From the NCBI GenBank assembly GCA_029260755.1, contig JAJDCQ010000110.1, forward strand, positions 36,492 to 100,491: DNA of 64,000 nt, written 5' to 3'. The translations under genes were made by a program, and so were the position numbers. The notes beneath the pieces were generated by a model, which worked only from the letters and a program-made list of their open reading frames with translations, was not told where the DNA came from and made no database searches. How positions within the stretch are numbered: the stretch's first letter is position 1; the number at the start of each line of letters is the position of its first letter. Source of the DNA: Planctomycetota bacterium (GTDB lineage Bacteria; Planctomycetota; J058; JAJDCQ01). Below are positions 49,819 through 58,948 of this stretch, in pieces.

Positions 49819-50480
49819 CACTCGTCCCCGTCTCCCTCGTGCTCCCCGACGGGCGTCGCGGCGCCGAGGCGCTTCGGCGTGACGAAGAACGGAAAGACTT
49901 TCCGGACGAGCGCGAGGATCCCGTCGGCCGCCCGCGCGAAGCGCTCGGGCTCCGGCTCGCGCGCCCCGACGCCGAAGAGCCCCTCGGACCCGACCGACTC
50001 GCGGACCTCCTTCAGGAGCGCGAGCATCGCGCCGTGGTGGTCCGTCCCGTCGCGCTCGTCCCGCGCCCGGACGTTCCCCGCGAGCACGTCCTCGTAGTAG
50101 ACGGTCGCCGAGCGGGCGCGTGCCCGGGCGGGGACGAAGCGAGCGACCTTCTCGCGGAGGTTCCAGTGGAGCTTCTGGAGCAGGGCGAGGGCGACGAGGT
50201 TCGCCCACGCGTTCGCCGTCGCCTGCAGATCGTGCTTCGCGGTCGCCTCGGCGACCGCGTCCGAGAGGTCGATCCCGAAGTCGTCGCGGAGCTCCTCGAG
50301 CTGCCAGGCGACCCCCTTCGTCGCGCGCTCGGCGTCGGCCCACTCCTTGTCTCGCGCGCTGCGCACCGCGTGCTTGAACGCCTTGAGGAGCGGATCTTCC
50401 TGCCGCGAGTAGCCGTAGCCCTGGGGGAGGATGAGCGAGAAAAGCGGCACGATGACGGCGATGTGCGAGAAAGCACGCAT
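49818..50480 (-). CDS. Exported helical protein of unknown function
   Basis: 220 residues from ATG at 50480. A signal peptide covers residues 1-18 (MRAFSHIAVIVPLFSLILPQ). The remaining protein is mostly helical with Trp-rich elements (KEWADAERATKGVAWQLEEL and ANAWANLVALALLQKLHWNL) and a D-x-T-D-H-H motif near residue 145 that could bind metal. No family is recognised. It heads the leftward operon that runs through the barrel, membrane glycosyltransferase-like protein, sensor and regulator, so it may be part of the same envelope system. Confidence 0.72.
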   Translation of the reverse strand: MRAFSHIAVIVPLFSLILPQGYGYSRQEDPLLKAFKHAVRSARDKEWADAERATKGVAWQLEELRDDFGIDLSDAVAEATAKHDLQATANAWANLVALALLQKLHWNLREKVARFVPARARARSATVYYEDVLAGNVRARDERDGTDHHGAMLALLKEVRESVGSEGLFGVGAREPEPERFARAADGILALVRKVFPFFVTPKRLGAATPVGEHEGDGDE

Positions 50481-50582
50481 GAAGTCGGCTCGGATGCTGG
50501 GAGTGGGGCATTCTACGCACATCCGGTACCCGCGGGGAGCCTTCGTCCGGCCCGAGGGCCGTCGTTCGCGTAGACTGACGCC

Positions 50583-52016
50583 ATGCGGATCGCCGTCCTC
50601 GGCGCGGGCCCCTGCGGGCTCGCCGCCGCCTGGGACCTCTCGCTCGCTGGCCACACCGTCACCGTCATCGAACGGGAGCCGCGGGTGGGCGGCCTCGCGG
50701 CCACCCACCGGAGGGGCGGCTACGGCTTCGACCTGGGCGGCCACCGACTGATCGCCACCTCGCCCCGCCTCCTCGCCCGGGTCCGGGACGTCCTCGGCGA
50801 CGCCCTCCTCGAGCGTGAGCGCACGAGCGTCATCCGGATGGGCGGCAAGACGTTCCGCTACCCCCTCGAGCTCGGCGACGTCGTCAGGAACCTCGCGCCG
50901 CCCGAGGCGGCCGTGGCGATCGCGGGCTACCTCGCCGGCCGCCTCGGCTCGCGACCGCCCGATCGCTCGTTCGAGGACTGGGTGACGGGACGGTTCGGGG
51001 CGCCGCTCTACCGCCGCTTCTTCGGCCCCTACACCCGCAAGCTCTGGGGGATGCCTCCCTCGCGCCTGGCCGCCGACTGGGCCGCGCAGCGGATCTCGAT
51101 CCCGAGCCTCGGCGACGTGATCCGACGCCTCCTCGGACGCGGGCGCGGCACGCCGCGCACCTACGCGCGCCGCTACCTCTACCCGAGGGACGGCATGGGG
51201 CAGCTCTTCGAGGCGATCGCCCGCCGCGTCGAGCGAGCGGGTGGTCGCATCCAGACCGCGCGCGAGCCGACCGGGTTCCGCACGGCGCGCGGCCGGATCA
51301 CGGCCGTCGAGGTCGCGACCGTCTCCGAGGCGGTCGAGGAGGTCGGCGAGGAGCGAGTCGTCATCGAGGCCGACCACGTCATCTCGACGATCCCGCTCCC
51401 TCGCCTCGCCCGCCTCCTCCCCGACGGGCTCGACGACGCCGACGCCCGCGCCGCGTGCTCGCTCCGCTTCCGCGCGCTGCGGTTTCTCTGCGTCACCCTC
51501 GACCGCCGAGAGCTCAGCCCGTTCACCTGGCAGTACGTCGGCGACCCGCGCTGCATCTTCACCCGGATCCAGGAGCCGCGGCAGCGGAGCCCGTTCGCGG
51601 CGCCGCCGGGGAAGACCTCGATGATGCTCGAGATCCCCTGCGACGCCGGCGACGCCGTCTGGACGGCCGACGACGCGCCGCTCCTCCGGCGCGCCCTCGC
51701 CGACCTGCGCACCCTCGGGCTCGACGTGGAGCGCGACGTGACCGGCGTCTTCTCGACCCGGGCGGAGCACGCCTACCCGATCTACCGGATCGGCTACGCC
51801 GCCCATCGCGACCGCCTCCTCGCCCGAATCGGCCGCGTGCCGAACCTGACGACGGCCGGCCGCCAGGGCCTGTTCCGCTACGTCTTCATGGACGCGGCGA
51901 TGGCGATGGGCTTCCGCGCCGCCGCGCGGCTCGACGCCGGCTCCCCGCTCGGCGGGCGCGACGCGCTCGGGTATCGCGAGGACGGCGATCTGCTCGAGGT
52001 GAAGAGCGTCGCCTGA
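50583..52016 (+). CDS. FAD-dependent amine oxidase-like / protoporphyrinogen oxidase-like protein
   Basis: 477 residues. The dinucleotide-binding site is at the very N-terminus (VLGAGPCGLAAAWDLSLAGH, E30 as ribose binder), followed by GGLAATH and DLGGHRL, the conserved adenine and flavin contacts of the flavin-containing amine oxidase and UDP-galactopyranose-mutase-like superfamily. The C-terminal flavin-binding segment is near MDAAMAMGFRAAARL. No membrane segment is seen. Related proteins desaturate or mutate lipids, sugars or porphyrins; I cannot choose. It diverges from the gene starting at 50480 with 102 bases between. Confidence 0.83.
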   Translation: MRIAVLGAGPCGLAAAWDLSLAGHTVTVIEREPRVGGLAATHRRGGYGFDLGGHRLIATSPRLLARVRDVLGDALLERERTSVIRMGGKTFRYPLELGDVVRNLAPPEAAVAIAGYLAGRLGSRPPDRSFEDWVTGRFGAPLYRRFFGPYTRKLWGMPPSRLAADWAAQRISIPSLGDVIRRLLGRGRGTPRTYARRYLYPRDGMGQLFEAIARRVERAGGRIQTAREPTGFRTARGRITAVEVATVSEAVEEVGEERVVIEADHVISTIPLPRLARLLPDGLDDADARAACSLRFRALRFLCVTLDRRELSPFTWQYVGDPRCIFTRIQEPRQRSPFAAPPGKTSMMLEIPCDAGDAVWTADDAPLLRRALADLRTLGLDVERDVTGVFSTRAEHAYPIYRIGYAAHRDRLLARIGRVPNLTTAGRQGLFRYVFMDAAMAMGFRAAARLDAGSPLGGRDALGYREDGDLLEVKSVA

Positions 52017-52038
52017 GCGCGCCGCTCGGCGCTCCCCG

Positions 52039-52051
52039 TGTAACAGTTACA
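52039..52051. promoter_or_regulatory. 13-bp palindrome TGTAACAGTTACA, candidate operator
   Basis: A perfect 6-bp inverted repeat about a single A, 22 bases after the oxidase stop and 175 bases before the DUF4266 gene. Another TTACC/GGTAA pair lies at about 52069-52091, and a further GGTAAC follows near 52109. Such AT-containing palindromes stand out in this very GC-rich DNA and suggest binding of a regulator upstream of the exported cluster. No experimental link exists. Confidence 0.5.
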
Positions 52052-52226
52052 TTCCGCTCGGTCATTCTTACCTGCGATCCCCGCCGGTAAGCCCGACCGC
52101 GCCCTCTCGGTAACTCGTTCCGCGTGACCCGGCCTCGACCGGCGCAACCCTCGACGGGCCAAGCATCGAGCGGAACGGCACGCCAGCTGCTCTGCCCGAC
52201 CCGTCCCACGAGGAGAATCCCATCCC

Positions 52227-52457
52227 ATGAGCTCGAGACTCGCCCTCACCGCCCTCGCCGTCGTCGCGCTCGCGTGCACCCTGCTCGCCGGCTGCAACGC
52301 GGTCGACTTCCACGAGCGGCGTCACCTGCAAGACCACGTCATGACGTTCTCCGAGAACCCGGCGGAGACGCATCTCTACCAGAAGACCTACTACTCGCGA
52401 GAGGGAAGCGCCGGCGGAATCGGGTCGAGCGCCGGGGGAGGATGCGGGTGCTACTAG
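52227..52457 (+). CDS. DUF4266 lipoprotein
   Basis: 76 residues. A signal with lipobox LLAGC gives a mature N-terminus at C23. The family core is complete: NAVDFHERRHLQDHVMTF, the SREGSAGG turn and a cysteine-rich end GGGCGCY. DUF4266 proteins are found upstream of DUF3570, thioredoxin-like and ApbE genes, as here. The conserved cysteines and the following flavin transferase suggest a redox or cofactor role at the outer face of the membrane. This gene overlaps the next by about 16 bases. Confidence 0.88.
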   Translation: MSSRLALTALAVVALACTLLAGCNAVDFHERRHLQDHVMTFSENPAETHLYQKTYYSREGSAGGIGSSAGGGCGCY

Positions 52458-53719
52458 AACGTCGAACGACGACGGCTGTCGCGCTCGGCGCCGCCCTGTC
52501 GTCGCTCGTCCTGCTCGCGCCGAGCGCGGCGCGAGCGCAGGACGGACCGCGCCCCCCGTCGGAGGCGCCCGAGGCCGAGCCACCCCAGGGGATCGACGCG
52601 GGTGAGGCCGACCCGGCCGTCGACGGCGAGGACTCGCCGGAGGGCGGCGACGCCGGCCACGGCTCGATCACGATCCGGATCGGCTTCTACCAGAACGACG
52701 ACGGCGGCGACGGGAACCCCTTCCTCGACGAGGAGGAGACCGTCATCGAGCCGGTCATCATCTTCGAGTACAACCTGACCGACCGCCTCACCCTCAACGG
52801 CTCGTTCAGCTACGACCACGTCTCGAGCGCGTCGATCGACCGGCTCGCGAACTTCGCGGAGCAGTCGGGCGCGAGCGGCGACTACTACTTCGGCGCCGAG
52901 CTCGGCGCGACCTACGAGCTCACCGACGACGTCCGCCTCGGCGGTCGGGCGAGCGTGAGCGCCGAGTACGACTACTTCTCGATCGGTCTCGGGCTCGACC
53001 TCGCGATCGACATGAACCGGAAGAACACGACCCTCAAGCTCGGCCTCACCGGCTACTTCGACCAGGTCGACGTGATCCGCTTCAACGGCAAGGAGGAGGG
53101 AAACGACGATCGGACCTCGCTCACCCTCAACGTCGGGATCTATCAGGTCCTCACCCCGACCGTCCACGCCGAGGTCGGGTTCACGGCCGGCTACCAGACC
53201 GGCTTCCTCGAGACGGCCTTCAACGCGGTCGTCCTCGAGGACGCGGCCCTGCCGCCGAACCCGCTCCTCGCGAACAATGCCCGCGGCATCGAGATCAACG
53301 AGGAGCTCCCCGACGACCGTCTCCGCGGCGCGGTCTTCGGCAAGATCCGGAAGTACTTCGAGACGGGGACGGGCCTCGAGCTCGGCATGCGCGTCTATGC
53401 CGACGACTGGGGCATCTTCAGCGCCAGCATCGAGCCGCGGCTCTACCAGTGGATCGTGCGCGACGTCCTGATGGCGCGGCTGCGCTACCGCTTCTACATC
53501 CAGACGGCGAGCGACTTCTACGAGGACAGCTTCTTCGTTCAGGAGAAGTTCCGGACTCAGGACTCCGACCTCGGCGACTTCACCGCCCACAGCATCGGCC
53601 TGAAGTTCATCCTCCACATCACCGAGCATCAGACGATCGATCTCTCGGGCGACTATGTCATCCGTGACGACGGGATCGACCAGATCATCGCCGCCCTCGG
53701 CTGGCGGATGGAGTTCTGA
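52442..53719 (+). CDS. DUF3570 exported beta-barrel protein
   Basis: About 425 residues. ATG at 52442 is used, but GTG at 52448 sits better behind GGGGAGG. The signal peptide ends in SAARA. The mature protein begins with an acidic linker, followed by many amphipathic strands (EPVIIFEYNLTDRLTL, KLGLTGYFDQ, DVLMARLRYRFYIQ and FILHITEHQTIDLSG), closing with RMEF, an aromatic C-terminus typical of barrels. This matches DUF3570 proteins, which are invariably near DUF4266 and ApbE genes in my experience of the family. The role is unknown; an outer-membrane partner for the lipoprotein is plausible. Confidence 0.87.
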   Translation: MRVLLERRTTTAVALGAALSSLVLLAPSAARAQDGPRPPSEAPEAEPPQGIDAGEADPAVDGEDSPEGGDAGHGSITIRIGFYQNDDGGDGNPFLDEEETVIEPVIIFEYNLTDRLTLNGSFSYDHVSSASIDRLANFAEQSGASGDYYFGAELGATYELTDDVRLGGRASVSAEYDYFSIGLGLDLAIDMNRKNTTLKLGLTGYFDQVDVIRFNGKEEGNDDRTSLTLNVGIYQVLTPTVHAEVGFTAGYQTGFLETAFNAVVLEDAALPPNPLLANNARGIEINEELPDDRLRGAVFGKIRKYFETGTGLELGMRVYADDWGIFSASIEPRLYQWIVRDVLMARLRYRFYIQTASDFYEDSFFVQEKFRTQDSDLGDFTAHSIGLKFILHITEHQTIDLSGDYVIRDDGIDQIIAALGWRMEF

Positions 53720-53722
53720 CCG

Positions 53723-54262
53723 ATGCGAATCGCCCCCATCGTCATCCCCGCGATCCTCACGGTCGTCGCAGGCGGCTGCGCGGCGCCCCCGCGCGCCGAG
53801 GTCGACCGCGAGACGCCCCTGCGGCTCGTCGACACCGACGGCGCCCCACAGGACCTCGACGCCATCCTCGCGGGCGGCAAGAACGTCGCCCTCGTCTTCT
53901 GGCAGACCTGGTGCAAGCCCTGTCGGAACGAGGCGCCCGCCCTCGCCCACGCGGCGAAGCTCCACGGCGACGCGATCCGGTTCGTCGGCGTCGTTCCAGG
54001 GTCGGTCGATCAGGCCGAGGTCGTCGCGACCGCGAAGGAGTGGGGGCTCACCTACCCCCAGGTGATCGACGGCGACCTCGCGCTCACGACGCGGTTCGAC
54101 GTCGACGGGACGCCGACCCTGGTCGTCCTCGGCCCGGGGCGGAAGATCCTCCACCACGACCACCACGTCCCCGAGGACTGGACCCCGCTCCGCGGGTCGA
54201 AGCAGGCGTGCGTCGACGGCGTCTGCCCGATCGGCCAGTCGCCGGAAGGGGAGCTCCGATGA
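53723..54262 (+). CDS. TlpA-like thioredoxin-fold lipoprotein
   Basis: 179 residues. The signal peptide may end in a lipobox (VVAGGC19). The thioredoxin core has FWQTWCKPCRNEAPAL with active-site C64/C67 and the cis-proline loop TPTLVV. An additional pair C210-like CVDGVC lies near the C-terminus. TlpA proteins reduce disulfides on the outer side of the membrane, for example in heme-protein assembly. Here the likely clients are DUF4266 cysteines or other secreted proteins of the cluster. The stop overlaps the ApbE start (ATGA). Confidence 0.9.
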   Translation: MRIAPIVIPAILTVVAGGCAAPPRAEVDRETPLRLVDTDGAPQDLDAILAGGKNVALVFWQTWCKPCRNEAPALAHAAKLHGDAIRFVGVVPGSVDQAEVVATAKEWGLTYPQVIDGDLALTTRFDVDGTPTLVVLGPGRKILHHDHHVPEDWTPLRGSKQACVDGVCPIGQSPEGELR

Positions 54263-55290
54263 GGCACGCCCGCCCCGCCCTCGCCCTTCTCGCCGCCCTC
54301 GCCGTCGTCGCCGGACCGAGCGTCCTCGGCGCGGACGACGGCCCGGCCGACGACGACGAGCTCCTCGTTCGCTCCAGGAAGACCGGGGTGATGGGGACCG
54401 AGCTGATCGTGACGGCCATCGGCCCGGACCCCGACGCGCTCGACGCGGCGATCGATGCGGCGATCGCCGAGATGCGTCGCGTCGAGGACGTCATGACCGA
54501 CTGGCGTCCGTCGCCGCTGACGCGACTCAACGAGGCCGGCGGCGCCGGACCGCAGAAGGTGCCCGCCGAGCTCGCCGCCGTCATCGGCGCGAGCCTGCAG
54601 CTCTCGAGCGCGACCGGCGGCGCCTTCGACGTCACCTACGCGGGCGCCGGACGGCTCTGGGACTTCAAGGCCGACCCGCCGGTGATCCCGAGCGACGAGG
54701 CCATCGCCGCCGCGCTCGGCAGCATCGGCTGGAAGCGCGTGACGGTCGACCGCGAGGCGTCGACGGTCGCCCTCGAGGCCGAGATGCGGATCGGGCTCGG
54801 TGGGATCGCCAAGGGGTACGGCGTCGACCGCGCCATGGCCGTCCTGATGAAGCACGGCGTGAAGCACGCGATGGTGAACGCCGGCGGCGACCTCAAGGCG
54901 CTCGGCAAGAAGCTCGGCAAGCCCTGGGAGATCGCGATCAAGCACCCGCGGGATCGCGACCGGGTCATCGCCCTGATCCCGGTGAGCAACGTCTGCGTCG
55001 TCACCTCGGGCGACTACGAGCGCTTCTTCGAGAAGGACGGCGTCCGCTATCACCACATCATCGATCCGCGCACCGGACGTCCGGCGACCGGCTGCATGAG
55101 CGCCACCGTCGTCGGCCCCGAGGCGGCCGTCGCCGACGCCCTCGCCACCGCGATGTGCGTCCTCGGGCCGGAGCGCGGCCTCGAGGTGATCGAGACGTTC
55201 GCCCGGACCGAGGCGCTCCTCGTCGGGCTCGACGGAGAGGTCCACGTCTCGAGCGGCCTCGAGAGCGCGCGCCCGAAGAAGAAGGACTGA
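54259..55290 (+). CDS. apbE: FAD:protein FMN transferase
   Basis: 343 residues with signal peptide ending near LGA. The ApbE signatures are all present: MGTELIV at the start of the fold, FDVTYAG, GGIAKGYGVDRA, NAGGDLKA and HHIIDPRTGRPA, the last including the metal-binding Asp and the FAD-binding loop. The enzyme transfers FMN from FAD to a Thr in the D-x-x-T/S-G-A-T motif of exported flavoproteins. No obvious acceptor motif is seen in the four neighbours, so the substrate is probably elsewhere. Fully coupled to the TlpA gene. Confidence 0.95.
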   Translation: MRHARPALALLAALAVVAGPSVLGADDGPADDDELLVRSRKTGVMGTELIVTAIGPDPDALDAAIDAAIAEMRRVEDVMTDWRPSPLTRLNEAGGAGPQKVPAELAAVIGASLQLSSATGGAFDVTYAGAGRLWDFKADPPVIPSDEAIAAALGSIGWKRVTVDREASTVALEAEMRIGLGGIAKGYGVDRAMAVLMKHGVKHAMVNAGGDLKALGKKLGKPWEIAIKHPRDRDRVIALIPVSNVCVVTSGDYERFFEKDGVRYHHIIDPRTGRPATGCMSATVVGPEAAVADALATAMCVLGPERGLEVIETFARTEALLVGLDGEVHVSSGLESARPKKKD

Positions 55291-55302
55291 GCGGACGCCG
55301 CG

Positions 55303-56661
55303 ATGCCGACCGCCCTCCCGAGCTCCCCGGCCCCGACCGACCGTGACCTCGCCTGGCGGGTGCTCCGCCTGGCGATTCCATCCGCGACGGGGATGCTCAC
55401 CCACACCGCGCTCCAGCTCGCCGACACGTTCATGGTCGGCCGGCTCGGCGGCGAGGCGCTCGCCGCGGTCGGCCTCGGCTCGTTCGGGGCCCTGATCGCG
55501 ATCGCGGTGCTCGGGTCGGTCCAGGTCGGAACGCAGGCGATCGCGGGGCGCCGCATGGGCGAGGATCGCCCGCGCGAGGCGGGCCGCGTCCTCGACAACG
55601 CCCTCGCCCTCACGTTCGCGATCGGGCTCCTCGCGACCGCGGCGGTCAGCCTCGGCGCCGGGCTCCCCTTCCTGGCGACCCGCGACCCCGCCGTGGCCGA
55701 GCTCGCGACCGGCTACCTCGGCATCCGCGCCATCGGCCTCCTCCCGACGATGGCGGGCTTCGCGTTTCGAGGGTTCTTCTTCGGCGTCGGCCGGATGCGC
55801 GCGGCGATGGTCATCATGATCGGGGTGAACGCCCTCAACCTGATCCTGAATGCGCTCCTGATCTTCGGCGCCGGCCCGATTCCGGCAATGGGCGCCCTCG
55901 GCGCGGCCTGGGCGACGACGATCGCCGTGACCGTCGGCGCGTTCGCCTGGATCGCCCTCGCCCGCGGCGCGGAGCTCCGGCGCCGCTTCGGGACGCTGCG
56001 GCTGGCGAACCTCGACCGCGGCGTCGCCGCCGGGATCGTCCGCGTCTCGGCGCCGCGCGTCGTCCAGGCGCTCGCCCTGACGAGCTTCTTCGCCTTCCTC
56101 GCGCTGGTCGAGCAGACCGGGACCGCCGACGCCGCCGCGGCGAACATCATCCTGAAGGTGCACAGCCTCCCCTACCACCTCGCCCTCGGCTCGGGCATCG
56201 CCGCGGCGACGCTCGTCGCGCAGAGCCTCGGCGCGGGCCGGCCCGACCTCGCCGAGCGGTTCGGACGGGTCGCCATGCGGGTCGGCGTGGGCGCGACCCT
56301 GGTCGTCGGCGTCGTCTACGCGGCCCTCGCCCCGCAGATCCTCGGCGCGTTCACCGACGACGGGACGGTCGTCGCGGTCGGCGTCGTCCCCTTCGCCGCC
56401 GTCGCCCTCGCCCACGCCGTCGACGCGGTCGCGATCGTCTACGGCAGGGCGCTCCACGGAGCGGGCGACACCCTCTTCGTGATGGGCGCCGAGATCGTCT
56501 GCGGGTTCGGCGTCTTCCTCGGCCTCGCGTGGCTGCTCGCCGTCGTCATCGAGGCGCCGGGCGGAGCGGTCTGGCTCGCCTACCTCGCCTACATGGTCGC
56601 CCTCGCCGGAACGACCGCGTGGCGATTCCGGTCGGGCCGCTGGAAGACGATCCGGGTCTGA
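55303..56661 (+). CDS. MATE-family multidrug/Na+ exporter
   Basis: 452 residues in two homologous halves of six membrane segments each, typical of MATE transporters. The N-terminal LADTFMVGRLGGEALAAVG motif is the family hallmark. The second half shows the corresponding HSLPYHLALG segment. MATE proteins use Na+ or H+ to expel cationic compounds. It lies 12 bases after the ApbE gene in the same direction, so cotranscription is likely, though no functional link is evident. Only 10 bases separate it from the converging gene on the other strand. Confidence 0.92.
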   Translation: MPTALPSSPAPTDRDLAWRVLRLAIPSATGMLTHTALQLADTFMVGRLGGEALAAVGLGSFGALIAIAVLGSVQVGTQAIAGRRMGEDRPREAGRVLDNALALTFAIGLLATAAVSLGAGLPFLATRDPAVAELATGYLGIRAIGLLPTMAGFAFRGFFFGVGRMRAAMVIMIGVNALNLILNALLIFGAGPIPAMGALGAAWATTIAVTVGAFAWIALARGAELRRRFGTLRLANLDRGVAAGIVRVSAPRVVQALALTSFFAFLALVEQTGTADAAAANIILKVHSLPYHLALGSGIAAATLVAQSLGAGRPDLAERFGRVAMRVGVGATLVVGVVYAALAPQILGAFTDDGTVVAVGVVPFAAVALAHAVDAVAIVYGRALHGAGDTLFVMGAEIVCGFGVFLGLAWLLAVVIEAPGGAVWLAYLAYMVALAGTTAWRFRSGRWKTIRV

Positions 56662-56671
56662 TCGGCGAGCC

Positions 56672-58840
56672 TCAGTCGTCCAGGAACGGGATCAGGGGTG
56701 AGCCGTCGAGCTCCCAGAGCTCGAGCAGGCGGTGGTAGCTCGGCAGATCGCCGAAGCTCTCGACGAAGGGGCGCGCGACCCACTCGACGGCGCGGACCGC
56801 GCGCCCGCGGCCGAAGAGCCGGCAGCGATAGACCGTCACGAGCTTGTTCTTGCCTCCGCTCGACCGCAGCTCGGTCGACTTGAACCGCACCGATCGAACC
56901 GCCCCGAGCGCGGCCGTCGCGAACGGGAGCCGGAGGAGGACGGCGAACGGCGCGAACGCCTCGGCGGCGTCATCGACGATCGGCGCGAGATCGAGCAGCG
57001 CCTCGTTCGCGGCGTCCTCGACGTGACGAACGAACGGCCCGACCACCGCGAGGAGGTCGTTCTCCTCGGTGCCCGCCTCGACGAGGAGCTTGTCCCACAG
57101 GGCGTCCCGGGTCGGCTTCGGAGCGACGACGAGAGACCGCTCGACGTCCGAGAGCAGAGATCTCCAGTCGGGATCCGCCGCGTGAAGCGCCCCGGCGACC
57201 AGCCGGATCGCCTCGGCCCCGCGAGGAGGCGCCGTCGGGTCGACCTCCGTCGGCGCGACGGGCCGGCGAACGCGCGCCGCGGCGAGGAGGAGCGATCGAA
57301 CGCGGGCGGGAACGTCGAACGCGGAGGCGAGCTCTCGGCGCACGCCGTCGAGCGCCTCGACCGCCCGGTCGCGCCCCCGGACGTCACACCGAATCGGCGT
57401 CCTCGACGACGAGCTGGACGTGGCGATCCGCTCGACCGCGAGGCCAGCGGCGACGAGCGCGTGACGTAGCTGGAAGACGGGAAGCGTGCGGGCCGCGTCG
57501 CGCGCCTCGTGCACGAGCTGCTCCCAGCGTCGCTCGAGGCGCCGCCGGTGCCAGCGGAGACGGCCGGCCTCGGTCCGCGCCGTGTCGAGCTCGCGCCGGC
57601 CGCGCCACAGCAGCCGGTCGAACATCGAGACGGCATCCTGGGCGGCGCGAACGCGGCGCTCGCCACCGCGAACGGCCGCGGCGTGGACCAGGAGCTGCGT
57701 CCGGAGCCAGCACGACCGCTCCCGCGCGGCGAGGCGCCGAACCGCGGCGATGGCGAGTGGCCCGGCGCCGGGCGGGCAGCCCGGGACCGGGCGCCGCGAG
57801 AGCGACCACGCCAGCGACGTCGGAAGCGAAACGTCCGGGAAGGCCGCGTCCCAGGCCTCGACGACCCGCTCCAGCGCGGCGAAGAGGACCGGGCGGAGCG
57901 CGGTGACGCGCACCTGGACGATGCCTTGGCCGCGAACGACCGGCTCCTTCTCGGCGGTGAGCAATCCCACGAGCCCGAGCGCCTCGACGATCCGCGCCAC
58001 GATCTCGAGCGGTGGAAACGCGGCGAGGGCGGCATGGACGACGCTTCGAGCGATGTCGACCTTCCCCGAGACGTCGGCCTCGAGACCGCGGACCTCCTCG
58101 GCGAGCTCGTTGCGTCGCCGCTCCGCGGGCGAGGTGGAGAAGATGTTGAGCTGGTCGAGGGCGGACACCGCGGAGCGAGCGTCCGCGGCGAGGGCGGCCA
58201 GCTGCTCTCGATGGGCGAAGCGCTCTCCCGCGGCGAACACGTCGCCAGCGTGCGGGCTCTCGAGCAAGCGGCGAGCGACGATCGCGGTCGCGACCGCCGG
58301 CGTCACCGGCCGGAATCCGAGCTGGCGATCGAGGCCCAGTCGGCCGGGCGCCCGGGTCGCGGCGGCGCGACACGCGTCCTCGTGGATGAGCGTGTCGACG
58401 AGGGTCTCGAGATGGAGACCCGGCATCCAGGTCTCGACGATCCGGTCGGCGAGGCCGACGAGCTCGCTCCGCAGTCGCCCGCGCGAGACGAGCGGCGTCA
58501 ATCCGACCCGGACGATGCGCTCCACGGCGATCGCCACCTCGAAGGGCGGCGCCTCCCGGGAGACCGCGGCGAGGCCGTCCGCGATCCGGCGCTCGAGGTC
58601 GGCGAGGCTCCGCTCGACCTCGGCGCGTCGAGCCACGATCCGCTTCTCGGACCTCTCATCCGGCGTGCGATGGAAGAAGAGGAGGCGGCTCCAGAAGGGA
58701 ATCGACCGCGCGACCGCCTCGAGCTCGGCCTCGACGGCTCGTCGCTCCCGGACGAGGACATCGCGACGCGGGATGGCGCGGTGGAGGTCATGCTCGCGAA
58801 AGCGTTGCCGCAGCAGCCGTCCGAGGTCGCTCGTGGCCAT
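56672..58840 (-). CDS. Large helical protein of unknown function
   Basis: 722 residues; the ATG at 58840 is preceded by GAGGACCCG. Arg-rich with mostly helical predicted structure, no signal and no clear membrane segment. A basic N-terminal part (about 1-120) has R-A-E-V-E-R-S-L-A-D-L coiled-coil character. The rest has repeated LxxAARR and VRxLLxAA helices, while the C-terminal end is beta-rich (FKSTELRSSGGKNKLVTVYR then a Trp-containing tail LLELWELDGSPLIPFLDD). I recognise no family or catalytic signature. It is divergent from the PaaX-type regulator and may belong to the same regulon. Confidence 0.7.
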   Translation of the reverse strand: MATSDLGRLLRQRFREHDLHRAIPRRDVLVRERRAVEAELEAVARSIPFWSRLLFFHRTPDERSEKRIVARRAEVERSLADLERRIADGLAAVSREAPPFEVAIAVERIVRVGLTPLVSRGRLRSELVGLADRIVETWMPGLHLETLVDTLIHEDACRAAATRAPGRLGLDRQLGFRPVTPAVATAIVARRLLESPHAGDVFAAGERFAHREQLAALAADARSAVSALDQLNIFSTSPAERRRNELAEEVRGLEADVSGKVDIARSVVHAALAAFPPLEIVARIVEALGLVGLLTAEKEPVVRGQGIVQVRVTALRPVLFAALERVVEAWDAAFPDVSLPTSLAWSLSRRPVPGCPPGAGPLAIAAVRRLAARERSCWLRTQLLVHAAAVRGGERRVRAAQDAVSMFDRLLWRGRRELDTARTEAGRLRWHRRRLERRWEQLVHEARDAARTLPVFQLRHALVAAGLAVERIATSSSSSRTPIRCDVRGRDRAVEALDGVRRELASAFDVPARVRSLLLAAARVRRPVAPTEVDPTAPPRGAEAIRLVAGALHAADPDWRSLLSDVERSLVVAPKPTRDALWDKLLVEAGTEENDLLAVVGPFVRHVEDAANEALLDLAPIVDDAAEAFAPFAVLLRLPFATAALGAVRSVRFKSTELRSSGGKNKLVTVYRCRLFGRGRAVRAVEWVARPFVESFGDLPSYHRLLELWELDGSPLIPFLDD

Positions 58841-58909
58841 CGGGTCCTCGTCGATCGGGATGGGAGCGTAGTAGCGGCGAGCCTGCGATTCAACCCGCAG
58901 AGCATTACA

Positions 58910-58943
58910 GATATTGACACTTGTCGATTCCGTACGTAATATC
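58910..58943 (+). promoter_or_regulatory. Sigma70-type promoter with flanking inverted repeat, leaderless regulator gene
   Basis: TTGACA (58914-58919) and TAATAT (58937-58942) are separated by exactly 17 bases, an excellent match to the housekeeping promoter. The initiation site would fall at or next to the ATG at 58949, so the mRNA for the PaaX-type regulator is probably leaderless; there is no Shine-Dalgarno. GATATT (58910-58915) and AATATC (58938-58943) form an inverted repeat overlapping the -35 and -10 boxes, a natural place for autoregulation. Confidence 0.7.
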
Positions 58944-58948
58944 CTGAT

